From Toxoplasma gondii ME49 (taxonomy: Eukaryota > Apicomplexa > Conoidasida > Eucoccidiorida > Sarcocystidae): a DNA stretch of 64,000 bases. A program made the translations under genes and the position numbers. Positions within the stretch are counted from its first letter, which is position 1. Each line of letters opens with the position of its first letter. Positions 35,339 through 46,100 of the stretch are shown here, piece after piece. Where the stretch lies: contig NC_031477.1 of assembly GCF_000006565.2 (NCBI RefSeq), positions 1,142,274 to 1,206,273 on the forward strand, given 5' to 3'. Below the pieces are notes generated by a model. That model worked only from the letters and a program-made list of their open reading frames with translations. It made no database searches and was not told the DNA's origin.

Positions 35339-38300
35339 CTACTGCTGTCGGCAGCCGTCCTCCACTTTCGACCTCTCGCCTTCGTCGCTTCTTTCCTTCG
35401 TCCTTCTCTCGCGTTTCTCTTTCTTCGTCTCTTCTCTCTCTCGCTTCCCGCCTGCCTCAGAAGGAAGGTCTGACTCGACACTCGCAACGAAGGTCAAGAG
35501 TTCTTCTTCACTCAGGTCTCCCTCCAGCAGCTTCTTGAGAGGTTCCTGCAAAAGCTGCTGAAGTTTCTCGCCTTCCCCTCCTGCATGCGTCTCCAGCGCG
35601 CCGACAAAGCCCAGCAACTCCCTGAGGATCTCCGCGTCACTCGGCTCTGCCTGCTCTTCTCGTCTCTCCTCCTTCTCTTCTGGTCTGTCTTTCTTCTTCG
35701 CGCCAGCTTGCACTCCGTTTGCCTTCTTTCTTCTCTCCACCTCTGCGTCTCGTTCTTCCTCCTCTCGCTGCAGAGTCGAACGAGGAGCTGTGCCTGCAGT
35801 CATCTCCCCAGAAGACGCAAACAGAGGACGAGAAGAAGCGGAGAAAGAGGAGAGAGAAGCAGAAGCAGAAGAAGAAGACGTAGAAGACGAAGACGAAGAA
35901 GAAGAGAACTCTGGGGAAGAGACAGGATAGAAGGTAGAAGGCGAGCCGGGTGGCTGGCGTGTGTCTGCTTCCCGCGTCGCGTTCTGTTCTTCTCTGCGAG
36001 ACGATTTGGAGAGAAAGGGAGAGTTGAAGTCCCCGTGACCTCTACGACCTGTTCCAGCAGACGTCGCTTCGTCCTTTTCTCCGATAGGAGGAGACGCGGC
36101 GTCTCCTCTCTCGCCAGGTACCCCAGGGCAGAGTTCGCTTCTTTCAGCGTTCTCGGCGTCAGGCATCAACGCGTCCAAGACTGCCTCTGGAGGCTCTCCA
36201 TACTCTCGCAGTTCCTCCAACAACGCCTGCAGTCGAGCAAACTTCCCCACCACAGGAAGCGCGTGCGACAGCGACGCGACGGGAGACGAGACAGCGCGAG
36301 AAGAAGCGGCAGCAGACGGGGAGGATAATAAAGATGCAGAGGAAGCAGCAGGGAGAGCAGAGGACGGCGATGAGAGAGACGGCAAGCAAGAGTGAAGGGA
36401 GGAAGATGAAGAGAGAAGAGACGAGTAGGAGGAGGCGAAAGACGAGGAAGAGCGAGAAGAAGACTCCGCACCATGGAGGGAGACGGGGAACGAAGGAGGA
36501 GCTACGTTCTTGGTCAAGCAAAAGAAAGGGCGGTGGGCGGCGGCCTTCACTTCTGTGGTCTGATTCTCGTCCACTGGTGTCTGTGGTTGACTCGTCTCTC
36601 GTGCCTGTGTCGCTAACCTGTCTCTCGACCTCTCCCTCCCGACAGCAGTTTCTCCATCCCTCGCTGCTTCGGCTGGAGTGCACAACGCAACCAGCTGTCT
36701 GTACACCTGAATTTGCCGCATGTAGCGCATTCTGTCGGTCTCCGTGAGCTGCCTTCCTTCTCGCTCTAACCACGGCTCGAGGGCACCCAGAAGGCGACGA
36801 AAAGGATCTCCTACAGCGACGAACAGGAGATCTGCATCTTCTCCTACGCCTTCTCCGGCTTCTTCCAGGAAGGCCAAGAGACTGCAGTCTTCCTCCTTCT
36901 CCTTGTGTGGCGGCTGCGCCTCTTTTGTTAGGACCTCTGCGCGCGTCGGTCGTCCAGGCGTCTTCTCGCCGAGTGCCTTCGCTTCGACAGAGTCGCGACT
37001 CCAAGGAAAAAGCAGTCTCTTCCATCCTGGAATCTCCGCTGCGGCGACATCCGGCGCCTTCTCGCCTTGGTATTCCTCGTCTTCCTCCTCATCACTTGCC
37101 AGCTCCTTCAGAGCAGCTTCCAGGGCAACTGAGAGCTCTGACAGAGTCACGCGTTCCTCGCGTTTCCTCCCCGCTGGCGCCAGCGGGAACGCAGCCGCAG
37201 AAAGTTTTTCATTTCTCCTCTTTTTCGATATGCCCTCCTCGTCGCCTCCAGCGGGTTCCCCTTCAGCACCGAGGAGGGCCAGAGCGTTTGCATGCGCAGC
37301 GAGGCCGTCGAGACAGTCGAGGATGGCATCTTTGGATTTGAGCGAGTGCGTGGACATGCCGTCGCTTCTCGTCTGTCGTCCAGGCGGAAAGACGGAAGAG
37401 AGAGAAGAAGGCGCAGAAGAGAGAGCGGGGACATCAGACGAAGTTTCGCCGAGGACCTTCTCGAGAGTCGCTGAGGACCGCGACGCAAAACCTTTCTCTT
37501 TCTCATCTCTCTCTTGGTCTTCCACCGAGCCGAGCGACGCGCCGTCAGTCGACCGGCGCTCGGCCTGTGTGCTCGCCTCGGACGAAAACGGACTGATCTC
37601 GTGTGTACGTACGCCCGAGGAAGAGACGAGCGGAGGCGTCTCAGCAGCAGGTGCGTTCTCCTCGCGCGTTCCCTTCGCCTTCGTCATCTCTTCACGACGG
37701 ATGTCCTTGTCAGCCGCGCTGAGTCTGCCTCTATGCTTTGAGTCTCCTCCACGAAGAACCGGCCATCTTGTCTCGCCTTCGCCGCCCAAGGGGGAAGGCA
37801 GGGCGTCGTCTTCTGTTTGTGCTCGACGAGAAGGTGACGGCAAGCGGGTGGCTTGTCTGGGGGCAAGGACAAGAGGCGACAGCGGTCTCTCTGCGAAAAA
37901 TTCCTCCTCAACGAGAGCTTCGATGGACCGCGCAAGATCCGACGAGAGAGACAGAATCGATTCCTTGAGATCTTCATGTTCACTCTCTCGTTTTTGTGCG
38001 GTCGTCTCTCTCCCTCTTTCTCCCTTTTCTCTCTTTGCTTCACCCGCGCTGCCTCGCTTCCTTTCCTCGCTGTGCTTCTCTGCGTCTGTTCTCGAACTCC
38101 CTGCAGAGAGCGCGCCTCTCTCCGCAGTCGCTTCCTCCCGAGTTGACTTCTCTGCAGACCGGGCAGGTCGCGGCTGTGAAGGATCCGAGGACGCGACAGA
38201 AGAGAAGGAAGACGCGGGAGTCCGGAATGGAGAAGGGAGACGCGAAGAGAAAGAGAAGGGGCGGTCCATCTCGTCGAGTGTGTCGGCGATTAACGCGTCG

Positions 38301-38389
38301 AGGAACATCTCAGACGCGGTGGCCGCTTCCTCGTCTTTCTCTGGCCCCTCTCCAGAGAGACGGCGAGCCGCGGAGGCCGAGACGTCCAT
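35339..38389 (-). CDS. PEX19: Divergent PEX19, farnesylated peroxisomal membrane-protein import receptor (candidate)
   Basis: Intronless, 1,016 residues from the ATG at 38389, chosen because it sits in GCCGCCATGG; the open frame continues upstream, but that part looks unrelated. PEX19 binds newly made peroxisomal membrane proteins in the cytosol and docks on PEX3. Three separate features fit. First, an acidic helix EMFLDALIADTLDEMD at residues 27-42 matches the PEX3-binding site near the N-terminus of known PEX19. Second, the PEX19 core appears in two pieces: EPWLEREGRQLTETDRMRYM and VYRQLVALCTP (about 538-572), then LQALLEELREYGEPP and VLDALMP (about 717-743), in the family order. Third, the last four residues are CRQQ, a CaaX box like the CKQQ of yeast Pex19. 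About 140 Ser-rich residues split the core, and long acidic, low-complexity stretches make the protein over three times the usual length of about 300. A further helical segment precedes the C-terminus. Confidence 0.75.
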   Translation of the reverse strand: MDVSASAARRLSGEGPEKDEEAATASEMFLDALIADTLDEMDRPFSFSSRLPSPFRTPASSFSSVASSDPSQPRPARSAEKSTREEATAERGALSAGSSRTDAEKHSEERKRGSAGEAKREKGERGRETTAQKRESEHEDLKESILSLSSDLARSIEALVEEEFFAERPLSPLVLAPRQATRLPSPSRRAQTEDDALPSPLGGEGETRWPVLRGGDSKHRGRLSAADKDIRREEMTKAKGTREENAPAAETPPLVSSSGVRTHEISPFSSEASTQAERRSTDGASLGSVEDQERDEKEKGFASRSSATLEKVLGETSSDVPALSSAPSSLSSVFPPGRQTRSDGMSTHSLKSKDAILDCLDGLAAHANALALLGAEGEPAGGDEEGISKKRRNEKLSAAAFPLAPAGRKREERVTLSELSVALEAALKELASDEEEDEEYQGEKAPDVAAAEIPGWKRLLFPWSRDSVEAKALGEKTPGRPTRAEVLTKEAQPPHKEKEEDCSLLAFLEEAGEGVGEDADLLFVAVGDPFRRLLGALEPWLEREGRQLTETDRMRYMRQIQVYRQLVALCTPAEAARDGETAVGRERSRDRLATQARETSQPQTPVDENQTTEVKAAAHRPFFCLTKNVAPPSFPVSLHGAESSSRSSSSFASSYSSLLSSSSSLHSCLPSLSSPSSALPAASSASLLSSPSAAASSRAVSSPVASLSHALPVVGKFARLQALLEELREYGEPPEAVLDALMPDAENAERSELCPGVPGERGDAASPPIGEKDEATSAGTGRRGHGDFNSPFLSKSSRREEQNATREADTRQPPGSPSTFYPVSSPEFSSSSSSSSTSSSSASASLSSFSASSRPLFASSGEMTAGTAPRSTLQREEEERDAEVERRKKANGVQAGAKKKDRPEEKEERREEQAEPSDAEILRELLGFVGALETHAGGEGEKLQQLLQEPLKKLLEGDLSEEELLTFVASVESDLPSEAGGKREREETKKEKRERRTKERSDEGERSKVEDGCRQQ

Positions 38390-40893
38390 GGCGGCGGCGA
38401 GGTCGGCTGTGGCAGCGAAACACAGGCGCTGGGGGAGGAAAGAGGACGCTGCGGGGACCGCAACGCTGTCTGTGTATGTCGCGAGAGAGAAGGCTGGCGC
38501 GCATCGAGGCGTCCTCTCTCTGCTTTCGGGTGTACGCTGGCGGCAGTTCTTCTCAGGCGCGAGAGGCAGGGCAGACAGCGTGACAGAGGCAGTCGGAAAC
38601 GCCCAGGGACATGCGGGAGGAACGAAGGCAGAAAGAAAGCCGGAGGAGCGAAGACAAAAAGCGAGAAAAGCGACAGAGAGAAAAGGAGACTGGCGGTCAC
38701 GAGGGCTTCTGCAGCGGAACGTCAAAAGCGAAGAGCTAGCGAGAGACGCGAGTCACCGGAGACAGAGAGGGGGCTGGACGAGGTGGACTGAGCGTGATCG
38801 GAAAAATTGGAACAGAGAGGTGGAGACAGAAGAGAGAAAAGAAAGGTCGTACACAGAGAAAGGCAAAGAAAAGATTAAGAGATCTGAGAGAAAAAGCTGT
38901 TGAGAAAGGAGGAATCCGCAGTTTTTGACGTCGGACATAGCTGTGCTGCCGTGAGACCAAGAACGCGCTGGACAGTGTGCGCGCTTCTCTCGACGCGTCG
39001 ACCGCGAGTTAGAGGACGATCGCCAGAGTTCGAAGGTGAAGATGCGCAGCGAACACTCCGCGTCAAAAAACGTCTGGAGAGACAAAAAGGGAACTGGCCA
39101 GTCTTTTCTCGAAGGCACACACGGAGGAGAAACTCCACCAAAAACTGGGTCGCCGTCGCGCGCCGTCTCGGACTGGCGCGCACAGCGCTCGCTGTCGTTC
39201 AGGGATCTCGACCGCTCCCATGACGAAGGGAAGCGGGGAAAAGAGAGCAGAAAGACGCCGTTTTTCACGAGGCGAAAGGAACGGGAGAAACGTTAGCTCA
39301 CACAGCGTGGGGAAATGGAAAGAAAACGGAAGAAACCTGCCCGCCAAAAGGGAGAGAACTCCAGGCAGGCGCGCAGCGCACTGGCGGGAGGAGGCTCCCG
39401 CCCGCCGCTTCGAAAGTTTCACCAGCCACCGAGAAAAAAGCGTCTGACTGCGTCTGTCGTGATCCACCACTTAGAACGGAGAAAACTATTATTGGACAGG
39501 CTTCAACGCTCACGAGTAAGAAGGGCAAGTCGAGGCAACAGGGTCAATCTGCGACTTTGGTTACTGAGCAGGACTCTAGTTGTGAGGTAGATTCAAAGAA
39601 GAGGTTGCCTGGGTGCTGCACACCACGCTTTCACTGGGCGGCTTTTTACACAAGAAAAACTGTCGAGAGACCTCCAGTCTGAAAACGAAGAGGCAAGGGA
39701 CAGGCAAATCGAATGTTTCTCCACTTGGTTTCTGCGGAACTTCTGTGTACCCGAAGAACATGCTGGAGTGCCAGACCAGGCAGTGGGAGAGTGGAAAGAC
39801 AACTCAAAGGGTCACTGCTCACCGCGACGTTTTCGTTTCCTAAGTTTCTGTCGACTTCGCGCCCCAGTTCGAGTTAAAGAATACTCTGGAGAGAGTGGGC
39901 ATTGTACACCAATAACAATTCCGGTTTCAGTTACAGAATGTCACGCAAACATGGAGGCAAGAACCTGCTCCTACGTGAGTCTTCTTTACTCACCTGTTCC
40001 ATCTGACTACGTTTACATAGATACGTACATGCATATGCATATGTATGTATACTGTTCAACTGTATTATCCACGAGGGAGACGGGGTCTACATTGTATCGG
40101 CAAGTTATCCTGTTGTATCGACTACACATCGGCATTCTGCGAATCTTTCGTCGACAGGAGCTCCTCAGAAGAATTCTTCCGGCAGGGTAACTGAACTGCC
40201 TCAGATGATTTCCTCAATGGAAAAACGAGTTTCTCATGTCTCTAACTGTGCGTCTGAGTTTTTCGCGGAGCACCTCTCAGGCGGCTTCGATTTTGCCTTG
40301 CTTTTTTCAAGTTGCTTTCTAACGGTTTTACATGTCTGCTGCTTGCTTTTCAACGGTTAAAGAAAGCTTCCTAGACACGAACTGGACAGGCCGAGACTCC
40401 CAAACTACACCGTCGTCCTTCGTTTGTCGTGATAAGAAATCCTCCCAGATGCACAAAATATGCGAAACCATATCCGCTAGACAAATCAAACGCCCCGGTC
40501 CCCGCAACGGCTCAAGCGCGTCGAGTGGACGAGAAACGACTCAAAGAATAATTGCAGTGTAGCGTCGAAGTTTACATGGAACACTTTGACAGGTTCGATC
40601 CACATCTCCCCAAACTCCTCTCGTTTCTCTGGAAGTTTCGAATCGTCGCCGAACTGTCACTTCTGGGTGTGCATATGCAGTGTATATCCGGTGGAGCATC
40701 GTGAGCGTATTCCCCAGTCCCCCCTCCTGACAAGCGGCGTCTCTACAATAGATCGTTCTCTTCAATATCGACCCACTGCTTTTATCCGTCTGAAACAGAC
40801 CTATCAACAATACTTCCATCTGCATTGATCTGTCATAGATCTGTCTATAATCTATCTATCCCCTTTCCACCTACCTGTCATCCATCTCTCTGT

Positions 40894-40926
40894 CCCTATA
40901 TATTTATATATATATATATATATATG
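40894..40926. repeat. (AT)n array
   Basis: Short TA microsatellite in the divergent intergenic region. Confidence 0.85.
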
Positions 40927-42127
40927 TATGAATGTATGGGTCGAGTTGAAAGTTCGTCGACAGAGACGAGGTCATGTATTCGACGGTCATGCCATGTCTA
41001 TCTAAGGAAAAACAAGCAAAAGAGATGTGTGGGTGACTACCGGCGTCTGCGGAGACGAAAGGCGCGAGGGCAGTAAGACTTTGATCCGTCTATTTCCTCC
41101 AGATTATCATTAGGAGACTGGCAAACCAATGCAGCATTTTCAAAGCTTCCATCCAAATGTGGGTTCTCAAATATCGCTGGGGTGACCGGAAGCGCGCCTC
41201 CTAGAAAAAAAGGTCGTTGAAATCTCGTTAACAGAACAGGCCTCGGATCCGGTAGACCAAGGCTTTCAGAGCTCAAACTGGGAGTCCAGCGTGTGGGGAA
41301 TCCTCTTCAGAAAAAGCTCGTAAATACTTTTCGGAGAGGAGGGTTCGCAGCGCGCTGGCACTGGCCTTCCTAGCATCTCAGGAAGAGTTTTCCATCGCTC
41401 CGTTTGCGCAGCCAGCGACTCGCGCTTCGACATACCTGCGCGTAGACGAGACTCCCGCAGGGCCGACGAAGACGAAAAAACAGAATACATTTGGAACCGA
41501 CTCCTACAGGGCACTGTGTCCTCACGATCTGAGCCTGCTAGGCATTCCTTCTCGGTGGAAAGTTGTGTGCTCAGAAAGAAAAGGATCAACATGATCCTCG
41601 CGGCGAGTACAACAACAAGCGAAAAACTAGAGTATGGCGAAGCGCACGCATTCAAGTGAGTATTCAGAGTTCCCCGGCCATGTTTTGGAGAAAATCACCA
41701 GGCAGTACAATCGAGGGTGGTTCCAACGGGCAGGCCATCACACTGGTGGAGTTATCGCCTCAGGAATTTAGCAATGCTTTTTCTGGAGAGTCTTTGCTGC
41801 GACTGCCAAATTCAGATGCGGTTGCTGGCCCATCTCCTTCGTGAGCGGACACTATGCAAAGCTCGCGGGCGTAGATGTGGAGATGAGAGGTGAGTTAAAT
41901 CGATGAAAGGAAAAACATCGCGCTATACGGTATCCAACCGATACACACATCGCCAATTTTCGTTTGGACTCTCCTAAAGTGTGGCGTTTCAATGACGCCT
42001 AGGATCAAAGAAGGAACCTATACACATAAAATGTATATTTATTCATACATGCTTTTATATATACATCTATAGATAGAGATATAGATACAGATATTGTGAG
42101 GGTCACTCGCTGTACAGACCAAATCGT

Positions 42128-42537
42128 CTGCATGCAGTGTGTATCTAGCGACCGCCTTTCGCTCGCGTTTTCTTGTTTTTTTTCCAGAACTCCGCGGGGA
42201 CAAAATAGGCTTTTTTGCTTCCCACAGAGTGACTCTTGGCTTTACGCGAGAAGAGAAAGTCTGAGTCATGCGAAAGAGTTATCTGTCCGTGCCAGCGGGT
42301 CTCGATTCAGGTTCCGCGTTGGTGGCTCCACCCAGCACAACCTGCATGCAGAACTTGTATCTTTCGCGGCCTTTCTAATCCAAACCTTGCAGAGAGAGGA
42401 GAACAGCGCTTTGCGAGGTTTTCTCAGCAGCAACGCGAATATCGGTTTTCTGTCTCCTGTTGCAAGAGAATTCTCTTCTCCCGCTGAAGACTGAAGACAA
42501 CAGTGTGCACAGAGACACTCGCACACTCTGCATGCAG
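42128..42537. promoter_or_regulatory. Three CTGCATGCAG palindromes upstream of the NUMOD3-repeat gene
   Basis: Perfect 10-bp palindromes at 42128-42137, 42342-42351 and 42528-42537, spaced 214 and 186 bp apart and ending about 570 bp before the ATG at 43105. The core TGCATGC is known as an over-represented element in Toxoplasma upstream regions, and similar GCATGC sites are bound by AP2-type factors in apicomplexans. Function here is inferred from position only. Confidence 0.5.
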
Positions 42538-43104
42538 TCTTGTTTGCGATGAACGAATCTCTGTTGTCAAAAATGCTATCTGACCGCTTGTTGAGTGGAC
42601 GTCCTTGTTTTCTGTTCCCTGTTCCTCTCGACTACGCAGAAGCCTGTGGTGTGCCTTCTCCTCTCCCTCGTCTCTTCCGCGAGCGGTTCTGCTAATCCGC
42701 CTGTCGCTGTTCGAGCCTCATTCTCTTCTAGGTTCTCTGTTCCTCCTTCTCCTCCAAGCGTCTTTCTCGTCCTCTTTCTCTTCTCCTCTTTGTCTCTTGC
42801 AAACGCGTTTTTCACTTTCTCTGCCTCAGTGCCGCCGCTGCTTGAGCCTGCTTGTTCGCAACCTCTTGAGAGGAACAACGACGGACAACGAGGTCGAGAG
42901 AGAGAGAGAGCGAAGATCCTGTTTCAGTGCCAATACGTTGCTGACAGTGCAATGGTTCTGTTTTGCGTTACCTCATTTTTCCATTTTTTATGAATTTTGA
43001 GAATTTTTTCGGAGTAAAAGCGAAACGACAAGGCGAGAAAAGAAGTACTCGAGAAAAACTATGCGCTTCTCTTCCGTGGAGGTTTCCTTTGCGGCTATTC
43101 TCAA

Positions 43105-46100
43105 ATGCCAGCATGGAGAGTTGCTTGTGCAGGCAGGCGAGGGCGCCAACAGGAGACACAAGGGGACGAAAGAGCAGAGACAGAAGATCGACAGCGGCGT
43201 GAGAGGATGTTCGAAGACCGAGGTAAAAAAAAACGCGCAAAGACGGTTTCCTGGGAGAAGTGCTCTCGCCAACTTCTCTCACTCGAACAACAGATGACAG
43301 AATCAGAGAGCTTTTTCGAGCAGAGGCGGTGTGACGACAAGCAGGATTATCAGGAAGAAGGCAGTGATGCCGTCTCTGAGGTGTACATACACCCTTCCTC
43401 GCATCTTCGTCAGCTTCCGTCTCGTGTAGCGTCGCCTCTTTCGCTGTGTCCTTCGTCTACATCCCGGTCTTCTTCACCCTCTTCTTTGACTTCAACGCCC
43501 TCTGCATTTCCCGAATCTTCTTCTCTCTTTTCTTCCAATCGCTCTGCCCATTCTGCTGCGCCTCTCTCTTCATCGTCGAGGCCTTTGTCACCATCCTCAC
43601 ACTGGCGTTCGCCCACCAACTGTTATCCTCATCCGTCTGTCTCGTCTGTTTCCTCTCTCTCGTCTCCTCCTCCTTTCTCTTCTCCGTCTGTCTCTGCGGT
43701 TCATTCTCCCTCGTCTCTTCTGTCTCGCACCCTTGCTCTGTTGCTTCTCCTCTTTTCCGCGTCGCCTCTTCCTCCCTCAGCCTGTCTGGCGTCTTCTCCT
43801 TTACATGTATGGCAAGCCTTTTCAGCCTCCATCTCTCCACGTTGTGGAGTAGGTCCAGCTGTCTCCTTGTCTTCCTTCCCCGCCTTTTCTTCTCTGCGAA
43901 GAAGGTGCCGGCGAGTCTCCTCAGGCAGCTGCGCGTCGCCTGTCGAGTCTCCATCGGAGACACACGCCCCAGTGAATTTCGTTTCTCCGTTTCACAAGTC
44001 CTTCTCCCCTCCACAGCCTTTCCGGTGGTGGCTGGCAACGCCCGGACGACGCAAAAGTCTTCTCTTCTGTTCGTTTCTCTTCTCTCCCCATACCTTGGTC
44101 TCTCCATGCTCTCCTCTTCTTTCTCTCTCTTCCTCTTCTATCTTCTCTCCTTTCTCTCCTTTCTCTCCTTTCTCTCTGCTTTCGTTCCCGACTCCCCCTC
44201 CTCAGTTCTCGTCCGTTTCCCCCTCCACCTCTTCGCCTCTGCCTGCGTCTCTCCAGAGAAGCCAGACTCACACAGAGGAGACCGCGCATGCAAAGAGACC
44301 GAGAGGGCAGAGAAACTTTGGCTTCACCCGCATTCGATGTCTCGGCAAGGCCTTCGCTCGAGCTGTGCATACACCGGGGACATCCCCGCTGCACTCTCTG
44401 GCGAGGAAGAGCGAAGCCGAGCAGCAACAGAGCGGCGGATTGCAAGCGACGTTCTTCAACTCTCTCTTCTCCTTCGGGACTCGAGCGGGTGAAGGCAGAG
44501 AAGCGCAGAAAGCGAGGGAGGCGTCTGAAGAAGAATCCGAAGAATCGGCAGCGGAGCCGGAGAACGCACCAACAGCGGAGCGGGCGGCAGAGGGAGGGCA
44601 GGCAGAGGAGGAGCTTCCGGGGAGGCGGCTGACGCGAGGCAAAGGCCGACAGCAAACGAAACAGAAATCGAGAGAGGAATCTCAAGAGAAGGCGAGGGAT
44701 GGATCTGAATCGAAGTCTGGAAAGAACTTTGGGGAAACGTCTAGAGAAAAAGCGAGGCGAAACTATGCAGAGAAGTCCGAAGGCAAACCTGACAAGATGT
44801 CCAGAGACAAAGCTGAAAAAACGTCTGAAAAGACATCGGCAGAGAAGGCGGCAGAGAAAGAGTGTGGATCTCGAGGAGAGCAGAAAGGTGCAGGGACGAA
44901 TGTCGAGACGACTGAGGAGAAGAGCGAGAAAACAGAGAATCGCTTGCAAGGAGACACCAGTGAATCAACGGAGCCTGGAGAGCGCAAAAGAAGGAAACCG
45001 TGGAACTACGGACGGCCATGGACGGAGGAGATTCGACTGAAGATAGCAGCGCGGTACAGATCCACTTGGTGTCCATCCTTTTTTCGCCTTTCAAATAACC
45101 AAATGTATCATCACTTAAAAGGTTTAAGGCTGACTCTTTCTGAATCTTTTGGTCAACGTCATGTTGATTTCTCGAAGCTGGAATTCGCCACCGTCCCGAT
45201 CCTCGGCTTCTCTCTGCTCCTTTCTGTCCTTCCTACTTTCGGACCGGTTTCTCTCTCTGAGCAACGCGCTTCCAACTTCCTCTCGAGGAGCTCTGCACTG
45301 CAGTGTGGTTTCGCCTGTTCTCTCCGTTTCCGGGAAGCTCAAGATAGATGAAGTCTTCCTCGAAACAGAGATGCAACGATGTCTTCTCCTTCCTGTAGAT
45401 GTGTATGGGGAGACACATTCATGGAGACAGGTTGGCGTCGACATGTGCGTCTCCTCGTTCTGTGGGGTCCTTCCTCGATGTCCTGTTCGCTTTCTGTGAG
45501 TCTCATTCTCTGTACAGAGGAAAACATTTGTGACGAACTGAACGATTGTCGTACCTCACAAGCGTCGATCCAGTGTTTAAACGCCGTATTCGAAGGCTCA
45601 TCTCCCTCCACCGACTCAGGAGAGCTCCTTCTTGCGAGGCTGTCACCTTTGAAGGCGGCTTCAGTGCCTCCGGTTGGCAGTTCTGCGCCGTGCGCCCGTG
45701 GCATTCTCCCAATATAAGACGAATAGGTTGTCGCCTGCGGTCGGTGTTTCTGTGTAGGACGCGCCTGGCGATGCAGCGCCTCAAGAGCGAGAGAGCGGCG
45801 ACGAAGACGGATGACGGAGAGGCGATCAGTCGAACGCCATCTGCAGCTAAACGGGTGAGGCGATGGGCGGAAGCAGGTCTCTCTCCTGTTTTTGACCTCC
45901 CGCAAGAAGAACAGAACAGGGAAACGAGAGATGCTCCACGAGAGGGATAGCTGGAGGAGAGGAAAGATCACAGACTTTGAAGAGAGAGGCAACCGAGTCG
46001 AGGACTGAGGGGGATAAGCGCCGTCTACGGGCAGGCTACGATGGATCAAGAGAGCAACTGGCAGCGTTGTGTGTTCCGTGGATTGCCACAGGCGCCTCTC

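Larger units (their letters stand above)
38390..43104. promoter_or_regulatory. 4.7-kb divergent intergenic region (PEX19 / NUMOD3-repeat gene)
   Basis: The flanking genes point away from each other, so two promoters are expected. The distal 600 bp before the NUMOD3 gene carry the CTGCATGCAG trio. An AT array lies at about 40894-40926 and GATA-type repeats at about 42050-42095. From about 39480 to 42100 the sequence is more A/T rich than the gene bodies. Short open frames here lack ATG starts or splice partners, and I do not call a gene. Confidence 0.5.

Noticed and set aside
35339..38725. Extending PEX19 112 codons upstream to the first possible start
   Set aside because: The extra stretch looks like a signal peptide but does not resemble PEX19, and the ATG at 38389 has an excellent context and places the acidic helix at residue 27, as in known PEX19 proteins.
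36744..38903. Long open frame on the + strand opposite PEX19 (about 719 codons)
   Set aside because: It is the antisense of a GC-rich, Ser/Glu-coding gene and consists of Ser/Arg low complexity without domains; the minus-strand frame carries the conserved PEX19 features.
40580..40625. tRNA T-loop-like GTTCGATCC
   Set aside because: Flanking bases do not form a T stem, and no acceptor, D or anticodon arm is present at the right distance.
41266..41655. Small secreted-looking protein on the - strand
   Set aside because: The hydrophobic N-terminus depends on a TTG start; no suitable ATG precedes it and no homology or context supports expression.
43408..44492. Phe/Leu/Ser-rich hydrophobic frames overlapping the first exon of the NUMOD3-repeat gene
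   Set aside because: They are other-frame readings of TCTCTTCTC-rich DNA that mimic membrane proteins; only the frame used continues into the splice-consistent module exons.
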